DNA of 64,000 nucleotides from Henckelia pumila (Eukaryota; Streptophyta; Magnoliopsida; Lamiales; Gesneriaceae): contig NC_133123.1 in assembly GCF_033568475.1 (NCBI RefSeq), positions 160,967,753 to 161,031,752 on the forward strand, given 5' to 3'. The notes beneath the pieces were generated by a model that was not told where the DNA came from, searched no databases, and saw only the letters and a program-made list of their open reading frames with translations. This document shows positions 24,758 through 36,979 of this stretch, piece by piece. A program made the translations under genes and the position numbers. The number at the start of each line of letters is the position of its first letter. The stretch's first letter is position 1.

Positions 24758-26350
24758 TCATGAACTGGATAACAAGTCTCATGTGGTTTCAATTGACGAG
24801 ATGCATACGCAATCACGCGTCCATTTTGCATCAAAACACAACTCAGTCCATTCAAAGAAGCATCTGTACAAACAACAAAGCCACCTGAGCCTGAAGGTAA
24901 TGCTAGTACTGGAGCCGTAGTTAGTTTTTCTTTCAAAGTATGGAAACTAGCTTCACATTCCTCAGTCCACACAAAACGTCGATCTTTTTGAGTCAATATA
25001 GTCATAGGCCTAGCTATTTCGAAAAATCCCTTGATGAAACGCCTGTAATAGCCAGCCAAACCCAAAAAGCTACGAATCTTAGAGACATTGGTTGGTCGAG
25101 ACCAATTAAGAACAGATTCAATTTTACTAGGATCGACAGATACCCCTTGAGCTGATATCACATGTCCTAGAAATAATACTCTGTCCAACCAAAATTCACA
25201 CTTCGAAAACTTAGCATATAATTGTGATGTTCTGAGTTTCTGAAGTACTAATGTCAAATGTTCTTTATGCTCCTTCCTTGACTTAGAATAAATCAAAATG
25301 TCATCAATAAACACGATAACAAATCGATCTATGAATTCTCGAAACACACGATTCATTAAATCCATGAAAATCGCTGGAGTATTAGTCAACCCGAAAGGCA
25401 CAACTAAAAATTCATAATGTCCGTAACGTGTTCGAAATGCTGTCTTGGAAACATCTTCCTCTCGAACTCGAAGTTGATAATATCCGAAACGAAGATCAAT
25501 TTTAGAATATACAGATGTACCCTGCAACTGATCAAACAAGTCATCAATTCGTGGCAAAAGATATTTATTCTTCATAGTAGCCTGATTCAATTGCCGATAA
25601 TCGATGCACATTCTCATCGTTTCATCTTTCTTCTTCACAAACAAGACTGGAGCACCCCAAGGCGACACACTTGGTCTAATATAACCTTTTTCCAGCAAAT
25701 CTTGCAATTGTGCCTTGAGTTCTTTCAATTCTGCTGGAGCTAATCGATATGGAGCTCGAAAAATCGGACTTGTCCCTGGCATCAACTCAATGCTAAGATC
25801 TATTTCCCTCTGAGGCGGAAAACCCGGAATCTCATCAGGAAATACATCAGGAAAATCCTTGACGACAGGAATATCTGAAACTTTCAATTTCTCCTCCTTC
25901 GTCACATCAAGAGCATAAATCATAAATCCTTCATTTCCTATCGACAATAATCTAAACATTTCCATTGCCGATACTAATGGAATGCGAGATTGTGAATCAG
26001 TACCATAAAAATTCTATTTATTGCCATAATACGGTCTAAATCTCACAATTCCATGGAAACAATCAACAGTAGCTCTATAATTCATCAGTGTATCCATACC
26101 CAAGATACAGTCAAAATCAGACATAGCTAGTTTGATTAGATTGGTTATCATGATCTTATCCTCAAATCTAATCACACAATTCAAAACTATCTCATCAGAC
26201 ATCAAGAAAACACCAGCAGGAGTAGCAACAGACACAGTATCCAATAACGGAGTAAAAGCAATCTCATGCTCATCAGCAAATGTAACAGATAAAAATGAAT
26301 GAGATGCTCCTGTGTCTATCAAGATACGTGCAGGATAATCAAAAATATAA
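24733..26350 (-). pseudogene. Gyp-C protease and reverse transcriptase remnant
   Basis: The protease part (26334-26017) carries [12 protein letters not shown], the catalytic Asp-Thr-Gly. A TAG at 26016-26014 replaces what is a Trp codon by context (NK-stop-NFYG). The reverse transcriptase frame then runs 25965-24733 in the same phase with an intact [11 protein letters not shown] active site. It ends in a frameshift within the PVHD segment of RNase H. The upstream side joins gag in phase once the solo LTR at 26356-27827 and one copy of its target duplication are ignored. Confidence 0.87.
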
Positions 26351-26355
26351 CAAAT

Positions 26356-27827
26356 TGTTACTCCTTAAATGCATACAAATCTCGTGTTATGAGATTAATG
26401 TTCTTAATGCATTAACAAGTCTCATAATATTATGTTTTGATGATTACAAAACTTGGTTAATTGTTACTAACCATTTAAAGTGAGATTTTACAAATTAGAT
26501 TTATTGAAAAATAAATTATTGGAAGTTATTTTGAAGCTATACATGTATTTATAAAGTCTTGTATTGCTCATTGAATGGATGGAACATTGTTAAGAGATAT
26601 GAAGAAAAAGACAAGAAGAAGCCAAAGTATGGAGCAGCAACTTCCGAAAATTACTGGAAATTTTCTATGACTCAAAATCGGATCTCCACCGGTCATAATC
26701 TAGATAAAGAAGTGTTACAAGTACTGTCCAACTATGAGAGCAATCCAACCGCTAGAATGAGAGATATGAATTTTTCCATATATGCTGCACAGTACCCACT
26801 TCTGCAAGGAACGAAACCATGAAGATTCGACTTCAGAAAATAACTGGGAATTTTTGAGAAATCCAAATCAAATCTCCACCATTCAGATTCAGTATTATGA
26901 TGTTATAAAGCTTCTGTCCAAATTTCAGGTCAATCCAACGGATGGATTAAGCGATATGAATTTTTCAAATTTGTTGCACAGAACAGGTTCGAAAACATGA
27001 TGATGCGACTTCAGAAAATTACTGGAAATGTTTAAATCGTTAAAATCAAATCTCTACCGTTCAGAATGAATATCTGGATGTTTTAAAGCTTTATTTTAAA
27101 TTTCAGATCAATCCAACAGTTAGATAGGACGATATGATTTTTCCACAAAATCTGCTCAGTGCTGGGAAAAATAAGGCAGCAGTGCCGAACACTTTTTGTC
27201 TCTCCTTGACTTCTTAACACACACTCCAAGTACTCAAATCAGATTCAAATCTTTGCCAACTATAAATAGAGGTCATCCAAGTTCATTTGGAGACATCCCA
27301 ACTCATCTCTTCTCTCCTTTGCAAGCAATTTCTCACTATCAAAGTGTTTAGGTGATATATTTGAGAGTGTTTGTAAAAATAGTTTGTGAGTTGGTTGTGC
27401 TATTGTTGTAAACACTTGAGTGTGAAGCCAAGTGTATTGTGCTATTGTTGTAAGCACTTGAGTGTGAAGCCAAGTGGTGTTGAGGCTATCCTTGGAGCCC
27501 TTAAGGCCAAGTGTTCGAGTTGTATCGGCGCGGTGATCGTGTTGAGTTGTACGGCTATCCTTGGAGCCATCAAGGCCAAGAGTTGAAGTGCTAGTGGATC
27601 TTTGGTTAATCAATCTTAACCAAGAAGGGGAGACGTAGACGATTTATCGTCGAACTTCCATAAACATATCATATCTCATTTATCGCTTTATTTCTTTTAC
27701 GCATTTATTTACCGCATTTATTTTTGATTGCTTTAAGTCTTCCGCTTTCATACTTGCATAATCGCTTTAAATTGCTAAAGTTGCCAATAGAACCTAAATC
27801 CCCCCCCCCCCCAATTAGGTTCTAACA
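26356..27827 (+). mobile_element. Solo LTR, probably Ty1/copia SIRE type
   Basis: 1472 bp bounded by TGTTACTCC and GTTCTAACA with a 5-bp target duplication CAAAT at 26351-26355 and 27828-27832. Removing it restores the phase of Gyp-C across the gag-protease boundary, which proves the insertion. A TATA box (CTATAAATAGAGG) lies at 27259-27271, with TSS-like sequence and a CTTGAGTGTGAAGCCAAGTG direct repeat (about 27414-27433 and 27456-27475) downstream. A run of 13 C lies at 27800-27812. No coding sequence or second LTR, so it is a recombination-derived solo LTR. The SIRE assignment rests on overall look and is less sure. Confidence 0.85.
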
Positions 27828-27832
27828 CAAAT

Positions 27833-29167
27833 ACCTGCAATAACTCCCCCAGGTGCATCTTGTGCCTGATCCTGAGTCATAGCATGGACTTGAGCCTGCT
27901 GTGGCCCTGGAAAACGTTGCTGACTCTGAGGAGATGAGTACCTAGGCTGCTGAGGTGGTTGTACCGGAACATAAGGCTGTGTAGGAGAAAATTGCGGTAC
28001 AGGAGCATATGGCTTGAACGATGGTCTACCAGGAAACTGACCAAACTGTTGTGGTTGAGACTGTTGTCTTCTCGCATTTGGACACGCTCTGGCCAAATGT
28101 ATAACCTGAACACAGATAAAACAATTCCTTGAAAATCCTGTACAATGTGCACTCAAATGGTTACCACCACATCTTTCACAGTACACTCTACTAGTCGATC
28201 CAACTGAACTTCCACCACGACTACCACTGGAACTCGATGAACTGGACTGCTGTTTCTTTTTAAATTGTTTTCCTCGCAGTTTAAACCAAGGCTTCTTCGC
28301 TTGCTGAGAAGACTGAGTAGGCTGGTATGGAAGTAAACCCATTGGTGTCTGTGAACTGCTTCCAGCTCCTTGAGGAACAGATGCTGGAATTGATTGTGGT
28401 TCACCCCTGAGTAGACTTGCTTCAATTTTTTTTGCCTTTTCTACGGCTTTCATATAAGTGGATGGAGTTTCAGTAGTTACCAACGTGTGGATCGTTCGTG
28501 TCAGCCCCTTCAGAAAATGTGAAAGCTTTGACCGATCATTCTTTACAACGTGTGGGACATAAGGCAAAAGAGCCAAAAACTGAGAAGCATATTCAGCAAC
28601 AGATTTATTGCCTTGAACCAACAGATTAAATTCATCTTCTTTAGCAGAATAATAGGATGGTGGTGCATATTCTTGTGCAAATTGAATACGAAATACTTCC
28701 CATGTAATCTTTTCACTAGAAGCAGAAAGTGTTTTTGCTGTCGTTTCTCACCAAAGTTGCGCTCGGTCTTTAAGTTGAAAAGGAACTAACTTCAATCGAA
28801 TTTCATCAGGATACTCTAGTCCATTAAACTTATTATTGAGACTTTTCAACCAACTAGCAGCTTTCTCACTTCTTTCATTGCCAAAGAACTTTTGAGGACG
28901 CAACTCCTGAAATTGAGAAATTATTAATCGTATTCCTCCCATTTTCTCAGTCAATTGGGCTACTGGATCAGCCTCAGCCTGGACAGCTTTTCCCTTGTCA
29001 GGATTTACCCGTGGCTGTTGTTCCACCTCTAATTCCAAATCTTTCGGAGGCTGAACAGCTGGTCGACCACGTCTTCTCCTGACAATATCATCAAGATTTC
29101 TAACATTCTCTGCTGCAGACTCTTCTACAACTTCCTTTCCTTTTCTACCTATTCCTCCCGGTGCCAT
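27833..29167 (-). pseudogene. Gyp-C gag remnant
   Basis: Starts at ATG 29167 (MAPGGIGRKGKE). The frame is interrupted by TGA at 28750-28748 where context suggests a second Trp codon after QLW, then continues in the same phase to the solo LTR. It has a Ser/Gln/Pro-rich linker and two Cys clusters (CERCGGNHLSAHC and CFICVQVIHLARAC, a degenerate CCHC knuckle). The stop is a G-to-A type change, as in the protease lesion. Confidence 0.85.
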
Positions 29168-29420
29168 TCTACAAGACACAAGGATTTAAATATAGGCAGA
29201 AAGATCTTAACGAATACAGAACTATTATACGAACTCAGAGTTCTAATAAAAATTCATAAACTAAGTTCTAAAGCCAAGAACTACTGGTTCTATCAGATAA
29301 ATTCAAATAATAAACACAACAAGCAAGTCACGTAAGAACAAGTAATCACACACATACGCAACCATTTTGTTAGTGTCTAAACTGTGTCCTAGACTCTAAT
29401 TCGAGCATATCCCAGTTTAT

Positions 29421-29432
29421 GCTCTGATACCA
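29421..29432 (-). other. Gyp-C primer binding site (tRNA-iMet)
   Basis: Minus strand TGGTATCAGAGC, a perfect 12-base match to the initiator tRNA-Met complement, 3 bases from the 5' LTR end. Confidence 0.9.
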
Positions 29433-29434
29433 AA

Positions 29435-31307
29435 TTAAAGGGCCCGTGTCCTGATTTAATATTTAATGATAAAACAACTAGGATTAACTAATGTAAACAG
29501 CGAAAACGAGTTAAAAATTTGCGTTTTGGGCCTACAGAAAATTCGGCATGACCTATTCGTAAATAGGACATCCCAAAAACCTATATAACACAACCAACAA
29601 TATATACTCGAAAATAGAGTCACAACTCCAATTTACAAACCTATAGCCGCATTGGCCAGGACTAAACACATGCAGAGCCGGCAAGGCTCGATCACACAAA
29701 TAACAATCCAAAACAAAGTCCAAAACTATCGATACAAATACACAGGGCATCACCCCGGCAAATATAAAACTCGCCAAACTGATATATACATATATCTGGG
29801 AACTCGACTCCACGCTCGACTCACTGGGTACCACTAGATGACGCTCCACCAGATGCGTCAAATCCCCCTGGATAACCTGCTATGGAATCACAAACAACCA
29901 CAACATAAAAAGAAAACAGGGGTCGGACCCCAGTACGACGAACTAGAAAAATTACGACAAATATAACTGACATGAATAAAATCAAGTACAATGCAATGAA
30001 ATGCAATGTAATGCGTGACATGTATCAATGGAATAAGGGATACCAAATGGAGTCCAAATAATCATATCACAATAATCTCAGTGGCCACCCATGCTAGGAA
30101 CGCAACAGACCTTGAATCATCACTGCTAATCCACACACGTAGCATCGAGGGCGACAGGAGCTACCCGTCCGGCCTCATGCTGTCATCAGGAATGTCGTAC
30201 GTAGCATCGAGAGCACAGTTGCTACCCGCTCGGTCTCGTGCTAACTCAGGAGTGCACTAAATAATGTCACTCGCTCCATCGATGACTCAATACATCTCAA
30301 GATATCAATATCAATAGCAATCAAAGGAGTCAAGGCTCAACGTGCTATGAAAAATTGTAAATGAGTGAATGCAATCATATAATCCACATAAGCACATAAA
30401 ACACGTTATCACTCATTACAAAATACTTAATATCATTACATGCCATTATAGGCGTCGTAATTAAACGGCTCATACGTACCTCAACCAACACTTAATTTAC
30501 CACAGAAATATCTCAAGTATTATTCGAATACTCCAATCCTGTGAAAAACTATTTATGCATATTAATTCCTAATCCCTAGTACAAATCTGAGAATTATTGA
30601 AACTAAATCTAAAAATCAAACTAACATTTCCAAAATTTCATATTTCATTCAAAGCATTCTATCAATGTCCAAATATCGAATATACGACTCTTAAACGTCG
30701 AAATACCGAAATTAGAACAATCTGAATTTTTCCAAAAATTCCTACAAATTTCGAAAATTCGCATTTATATTTTATAGAGCATCTAAACACTCCATTAATG
30801 AATAATCAACACTAAAATTCAAAAATCCCCAATTATAATAATCTAAAAATTCGAAATATTGCCCCAATAATTTCTGAAAAATAGTCAATACCTTCAATCA
30901 ACTCCGATATAATACCTACAACCAATAATAAATCAAATATCAATTATCGAAATTCAATTGAATCAAAATTCCCAAAATTTGAAACTCTAATCTCGAAATC
31001 TACCGTAAAGCTAAGAAATAAAGCTCCAACTAGCCTGAATAACCTTCCTCCTGCAGCAAGCGGCGATCGGCGGCGGCTGTCGGAATTCCAGCTTCGAGCG
31101 ACACGATAAAACCTTAAAATATTGGTACCAAAAGAAAGCTTACGTCGCGAGGATTCCAGAACTATATTTATTTTCAAAAATCGATTACCGACGGCAAAGA
31201 TACGGCGATTTGAAGCAACGAGAAAAGTTTGAAATGAAAAGGAAGAAGAAGACGCAGAAGCCGGTGGAAAAGACGAGAAGAGAGAGAGTCGTATATATGT
31301 ATATCCA
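29435..31307 (-). repeat. Gyp-C 5' LTR (truncated)
   Basis: Matches 11722 to about 13606 of the 3' LTR with a few percent differences. It stops matching at about 31307 (ATATATGTATATCCA), so the U3 start with its TGTAAGGACCC end is missing. The last shared base sits in the TATA-like region, so this LTR has probably lost its upstream promoter elements. Confidence 0.85.
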
Positions 31308-31739
31308 CTTTTTATTTTATGAATGTAAAATAAATTCATTCAATATTGAGTATCATATTTACTTTTTGACAAAAAAATAATCGAAAGTGAGTAATTTGGA
31401 AATCAAATAAAGTACTATATGTATAAGACTTAGAAAAATAACTTCATATCATTATTTGTATATTTAGGAACAAAATACTACCAACTTAATTATTGTCACA
31501 AAATTGTTTATTTCAGGTACTAATTAATCTGAAATTCGGTATAAATAGCACTTAATTAAGTACAAAACACAGGGAAACAGACATATAATCTTTTGAAAAC
31601 GTTTTCTTCTTTTGAAATATTTAACTAATTAATGCATAAAACTTAGAAAACAGCACATCGGGTGACCACTTTAAATAGAAATCAACAATATTCCAGCCAT
31701 GAGTGGTGCATGTTGATATGTGTTTGATAAGTCAACAAT

Positions 31740-33790
31740 AAATATCTCCAATAGTTTTTTTTGTACTCAATCATATTCAAGTTCGGTAGGGACCACGATC
31801 TTTCAATCGAATACTCAAATTTGATAACAATGTACTCTGTTAACTTCTATATATGCCCTATTTTTATTTGGATGTACTTGATTTACCTGCATATGTAACT
31901 TATTTAGCTATTGGATTATATGTTTGTCAAATAAATTAATATAAGTTTTTTGTATAAATACTGAAATGTGATAAATATGTGTCATATTAACCTCTTTATG
32001 TACTTTATTTTAAAATTATTGTACCTTATTTACTTAAATATGTACTTTCTTAGAGTAAGTAATTAAATCTTACATTATACTTGTCAATTGTTATAAGTCA
32101 AAATTGTTTGAGTAATTATTTCATGGTTTTAGTATCTCAAACATATATTAACATGCACCCAATAATAGTTGGAATATTGGTGATCTCTATTTAAAGTCAT
32201 CTTATGTAAATATTTCATGGACATTCATGAATTACTTACAAAGAAGTTGATCACATGTTTGCTAACTTGAATCTATGTGTCAGTGCAAACATCTCACTAG
32301 TAATTCAATATTTAAAATAACTATCTTCAATGGTTTTTTTTGTACTCAATCACATTCATGTTCGGCAAGGACCACAATCTTCCCACCGAATACTCAAATA
32401 ATAATGTGCCCTGTTGACTCCTATCTATGCTCTATTTTTATTTGAATGTATCTGGTTTACTTATATGTGTACCTTATTTAACTATTTCATTATCTACTTG
32501 TTAGATGACATTAGTATAGTTTTTTTTGTATAAATACTAAAATGTGATAAATATGTGCCATATTAACCTCTTTATGTACCTTATTTGAAAATTATTGTAC
32601 TTTGTTTACTTAAATATGTACCTTCTTTAAGTTAGTAATTAAATATTAAATTGTACTTGTCAAATGATATAAATCAAACTTGTTTGAGTAACTATTCCAC
32701 GGTTTTAGTATCTTAAACATATATTATCATGCACCCCTAATGATTGTGATATTGATGATCTCTATTTGATGTCATATCATGCAAACATTCCATAGACATT
32801 CATGAACTACGTACTTTTAAGAAAGTTGATCACATGTTTGCTAATATAAATCAACGTGTGAGTGACTACTTCCTATTATAATATATTTTTTACTTGGATG
32901 TACCTTATTTAATTACATATGTACCTTGTTTAACTATTTTATTATTTACTTATCAATTGACATTAGTGTACTTTGTTTGTGTAAATACTCAAATTGGAGA
33001 AATATGTGCTATATTGACCTCGTTCTATACCTTATTTTAATACTATTATACCTTATTTACTTGGATCCGTACTTGATTTCAGCGTTCTAGAAAACATACA
33101 CGCACATCCACGTCCGCGTGGGTTGGAAAGAAAAATTCTTAAAACTCACATGTGACCCACGTAATACCACGTCCACGCGGGTTGAGCAAAAAGTTCGCGG
33201 AACTCGTATTTGTTACGCGTGTACTTTATTGTCCCAAACATATACCTTATTTTAACATGTTTGTATATAATATACTTAAATTTGCACGTGATTTCAAGTA
33301 ATTGATTTATTTCTCAATTTCTCAATTAGAATTAGTATAGATCGTGTGAGTGAGTCTACTCCTCATTATAATATATTTTTTTACTTGGATGTACCTTGTT
33401 TAATTATATATGTACCTTGTTTAACTATTTTATTATTTAATTATCAATTGACATTAGTGTACTTTGTTTGTGTAAATACTCAAATTGGAGAAATATGTGC
33501 TATATTGACCTCGTTACATACCTTATTTTAATACTATTGTACCTTATTTACTTGGATCCGTACTTGATTTCAGCGTGCTAAAAAACATACACGCTGATCC
33601 ACGTCTGCGTAGATTGGGAATAAAATTTCTTAAAACTCACATGTGATCCACATACATACCATGTCCGCGTGGCTTGAGCAAAAAAATTGCTGAACTCATA
33701 TTTGTTACACATGTACTTTATTGTCCCTAAGATATATCTTATTTTAACATGTTTTTACCTTATATCTACAATTCATCCTTTATGCTACAT
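31740..33790. repeat. Diverged tandem duplications inside the MULE
   Basis: Two blocks about 577 bp apart share the TTTTTTTGTACTCAATCA start (31756 and 32333). Two further blocks about 487 bp apart share ATAATATATTTTTTACTTGG (near 32880 and 33368) and contain a GCGTG-rich island (CACGTCCGCGTGGG). All four share phrases such as TGTACCTTATTTACTT. No coding frame. They probably form the noncoding interior of the MULE. Confidence 0.7.
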
Positions 33791-34862
33791 ACATATACGT
33801 ATTTTAAACATTCAATAATTTATAGAAACAAATGTTATTGCTTAAATTACAATTTATGAAAAAATTTCCGAAATTAGGAGCCGTAATCTTACCATCGCCC
33901 GCACACATTACTCTTAACATACACGATATTACTTCCATGAAGTAAAATGTACAAATGCTCTAAAAACATCACTAATACATGCTCAAAATGATCCCTGAAT
34001 TTTATTTTTTTCCAATAAATATAATATGCACAATGGAAATTTTCACGATGCCATGATACTTGAACAAACATTGCCTTCTCCAAGACCTATTCAACAATCA
34101 ATCAAATGTTTATACTAGTAGCTGACAAAAGATCAAACATATTGTGATCATCATCATCAATAAAAATAAGAGATCAGTAAATTAATTATTTATATATTCC
34201 AAATAGAATGGAACCAATTAAAAACGTTACAATAGGGAGAGGAAGTATTATTTATGTTAATCTTTCTTTAATAATCAAATAAGATATGAAAATTAGTGAT
34301 ACAACCAGGTGCTTCCCAATGCTTTGATCCACAACTGTCGTAAAAATTATCGTAATACCTTCGCTATCAGTGAAGGTGACACAGAAAAAAAAAGATGAAA
34401 GCGACAAGAATTTGGTGAATTGGCCGACACATGTATATACTTCGATTTGGGTATTTCTCTTTAGCAACGACACCTAGATCCATCATTCTTTTCTCCTTTA
34501 CAAATCAGCGAAGAACTTACGTCCATGAAAATTTCTTGGACTTTATCATTGAAAGATTTCCTAGCCTTTACACCAAAATTTTGGTAGGTTTTTTGTTTCC
34601 GAGACTTGGACTCTATTTTTTGATGGTTTTTTTCCCCTAATATATTGTTGAGAACGAAATGCGAGGAAGAAAGGAAAATTAAACTACAATTGGGTCATTT
34701 TTAAATTTACATATTATAGCAAGGGCATTTGGGTACATTTAATGGGTTTGGGGACTGAGACCACATGAATCTTTTTGTCAGGGAGCCCTAACATATTTGA
34801 TCTGACATGGGGATTGATGGAAGAATTAAGTTTGTATTTGGGGATTTTTGAGGAATTTGACG
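33791..34862. other. Right subterminal part of the MULE
   Basis: AT-rich DNA without a supported gene. The last 180 bases hold the right terminal repeat, with GGGGACTGAG, GTCAGGGAGCCC and GGGGATTGATGG blocks complementary to the left-end type. Confidence 0.6.
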
Positions 34863-34871
34863 TTTGTCTAA

Positions 34872-35060
34872 TTATATATATATTTTTTTAAAGAAGCATT
34901 TGTTTAATTACATAGTTAAACAATTACCACAATTTTTTTTTTAAAAAATTGACAGCTTATTCTACCTTTTTTTTTTTTTTTTTTTTTTGGAATAAACACC
35001 TTATTCTACTTATAACACCAGTTTATAGTAATATAAATAAATGTAATTGAAAGATCTCAC
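34872..35060 (+). repeat. Duplicated downstream flank, copy B right part
   Basis: Resumes the match to copy A (9440-9600) after the MULE, for example TTAAACAATTACC and CTTATTCTACTTATAACACC. The T run is longer here. A local repeat of AGCATTTGT-TAA sits just after the target duplication. Confidence 0.75.
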
Positions 35061-36400
35061 TCCATGTCTAAATATGCAATATGTTTAAAATATATATATA
35101 TATAATAAAAAATATTATAATGATCATATGTTTAAATAAAATTAATTATTTAAATAATATGATATATTATATGATTATTAATTATCTAATTAATTAAATT
35201 TTAATAAAAAAATTAAAAATAATTATTTGACCACTTGACATAATATTTAATATTTGGTTCTCCCAACTATAAATAACCACAAAATTCATCACACATTATT
35301 CACAAAAAATAAAAATAAAAAAAGAGAGAAAAAAGGGGAGAAAATGAGAAAAAAATGAAAAAAAAATGAAGGAAAAATAACAAGAGTGATTTAAAAACCG
35401 ACAAATAAATATCAAACTCGCTCACAACCTAGTCTAAACGTTTGAAATCAATCACCAAAAGTTATTCAAAAAAATCAAAAACCCAGCAAGAAACATGCTT
35501 TTGAAAGAAAAAAAAATTCAGTATCAGGTACTGAGGTTAGATATTTTAGTCCTATTTTTTATGCTATTTGATCTTTTTTTTAACTCAGATATAGTGTAAA
35601 AGATGTTTATCTAGTTACAACGATCATGTACATGTTGACCATCGGTCAGAAACAAGGCCGAAAGAACCTTTTTTAGCATTCAAAATCCACCGATTATCAT
35701 ATCACTAAATTCAAATATGGTATTAATCGGTTCAAAATATGAAAAAATGTTCAACATAAAAGCTGTAAATCTTCAAAAGTTATATATATTAGAAAAAGTT
35801 CGGCCGCGTCTTGCCATTTTGTAGTGACGCAACTCAGATCAACTACTAATCAAAAATTGATTAATTTAACTTAAACAAACCATAATCAGAAATTAACAGT
35901 GGAACATAAAATCCAAAATATGCAACAGTTAGCGGAATACAACCAAATATCTTATTTAGATGATCATGGGATTCGAATCTTATGACCATCGGAATCCAAA
36001 GCTATAAATAACTCATGCAGATCAATTGAGAAAAAATGATGATTATTGAAAAACTTTCTTATACTCTGAAACACTCATAAAATACAACCGTCGCGTTTTC
36101 ATTTTTGGAGATGGTGGAGACCGATACTGCTATTGAGAAATCTCCCAAGTTAAACGTTAATTATTGATATGTTGATTTAATTGTTAAGTTTGTGAGTAAA
36201 ATATTTTTAAAAATTTATTTATTAAATGATATTTTTGTAATTTAGCATATGAAGGTTATTTTTTAAAAATGGTAGTGTGGCAAAGTTATATTTCTAAATT
36301 TCAGAATATATATAAAACTAGACTTTGAAACATAAGTAACATGCAATCGATTAAAATTCATTTTAATCCTAACTTTTGAATCATACATATACGATACAAA
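35061..36400. other. AT-rich intergenic DNA
   Basis: Includes a (TA)n run at about 35090-35103 and poly-A rich tracts. No frame or repeat could be supported. Confidence 0.6.
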
Positions 36401-36409
36401 TATACAATG

Positions 36410-36610
36410 AGTTTAGGGTTATGATCAGTTAAGTTAATGCGCTGGGTTGGGCCCTTTTTCTTATTTGGGCTATAAATTTTTTATACTCAAAGATCCCTTA
36501 AGACTTTTGGACTCGGACCCTACACTTGGACCAAAAAGCATTGTTTCCAGTATCCATTAATGGAACAGGCCCGGCCCGCCTTTCAATTGTATTAAATGTT
36601 GAAAACCTAA
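36410..36610 (+). promoter_or_regulatory. Promoter of the cystatin-like gene (telo-box and TGGGCC sites)
   Basis: A telo-box on either strand (TTTAGGGTT at about 36413) is followed by TTGGGCCC (about 36447), TTGGGCT (about 36464) and GGCCCGGCCCG (about 36569). TGGGCC/T (site II) plus telo-box is the combination found in promoters of growth- and translation-linked plant genes. A CT-rich leader follows at 36630-36660. The role is inferred from motif knowledge. Confidence 0.5.
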
Positions 36611-36979
36611 AACTTTTTTCTCGAGAACGCCGCCACCTCTTTCCTTTCTCCCGCACAAGGAAAATGAACTAGTAACTTCTCCCTTATTCGTTTACTTAAT
36701 TGATTTTTTTGCTTCTTATTTTGTTTGGAATTCACCGATTTGGGCATACGCTAACTGAAGTTTTTGAATTTAGAAAGGATTTCTTTATTGTGTGTGATTC
36801 GTTTTGTCTTAAAGCATTGGTTTAGGATTTGGTTTGTTAGCTTTTTCTTTGATGTGTTGGATTTTTTTTTTCTGCAGTTCTCATGCTCGGTACCGTGAGG
36901 TATGTGATATGTTCCTTACTTATTGTGTCATTATAGATTAACATTGGACTGGTGAATCGGATCTTAAACTTGTTTACAG

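Larger units (their letters stand above)
11722..31307 (-). mobile_element. Gyp-C: decayed Ty3/gypsy chromodomain retrotransposon (split by two insertions)
   Basis: Minus-strand element with a 3' LTR at 11722-13813, gag-pol remnants from 29167 down to about 13900, a tRNA-Met primer site at 29421-29432, and a 5' LTR at 29435-31307 that lacks its first 200 or so bases. It is interrupted by Gyp-B (14399-23440) and by a copia-like solo LTR (26356-27827). Because the 5' LTR is truncated no target duplication can be read. The C-terminus matches the Tekay/Del type ([15 protein letters not shown]). Confidence 0.88.
11503..34862. mobile_element. MULE (Mutator-like element), nested host of younger insertions
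   Basis: Flanked by perfect 9-bp direct repeats TTTGTCTAA at 11494-11502 and 34863-34871, the target-duplication length typical of Mutator-like elements. The ends are inverted: GGGTGAATTGCTCGAAAATG on the left faces CGTCAAATTCCTCAAAAATC read inward from the right. Similarity continues through the phrases CCCAAAyACAAACT and the repeated CTCCCT/GTCCC blocks. Without the nested Gyp-C the element would be about 3.8 kb. I see no transposase frame, so it is non-autonomous or has lost that part. Confidence 0.8.

Noticed and set aside
27260..27613. Repeat-rich frames in the solo LTR (for example LSVKPS repeats)
   Set aside because: Produced by the short direct repeats of the LTR leader. No coding support.
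31740..33790. Considered as a CRISPR-like or satellite array
   Set aside because: Units are hundreds of bases long, diverged and few. No short regular repeat-spacer pattern, and the DNA is a plant nuclear genome.
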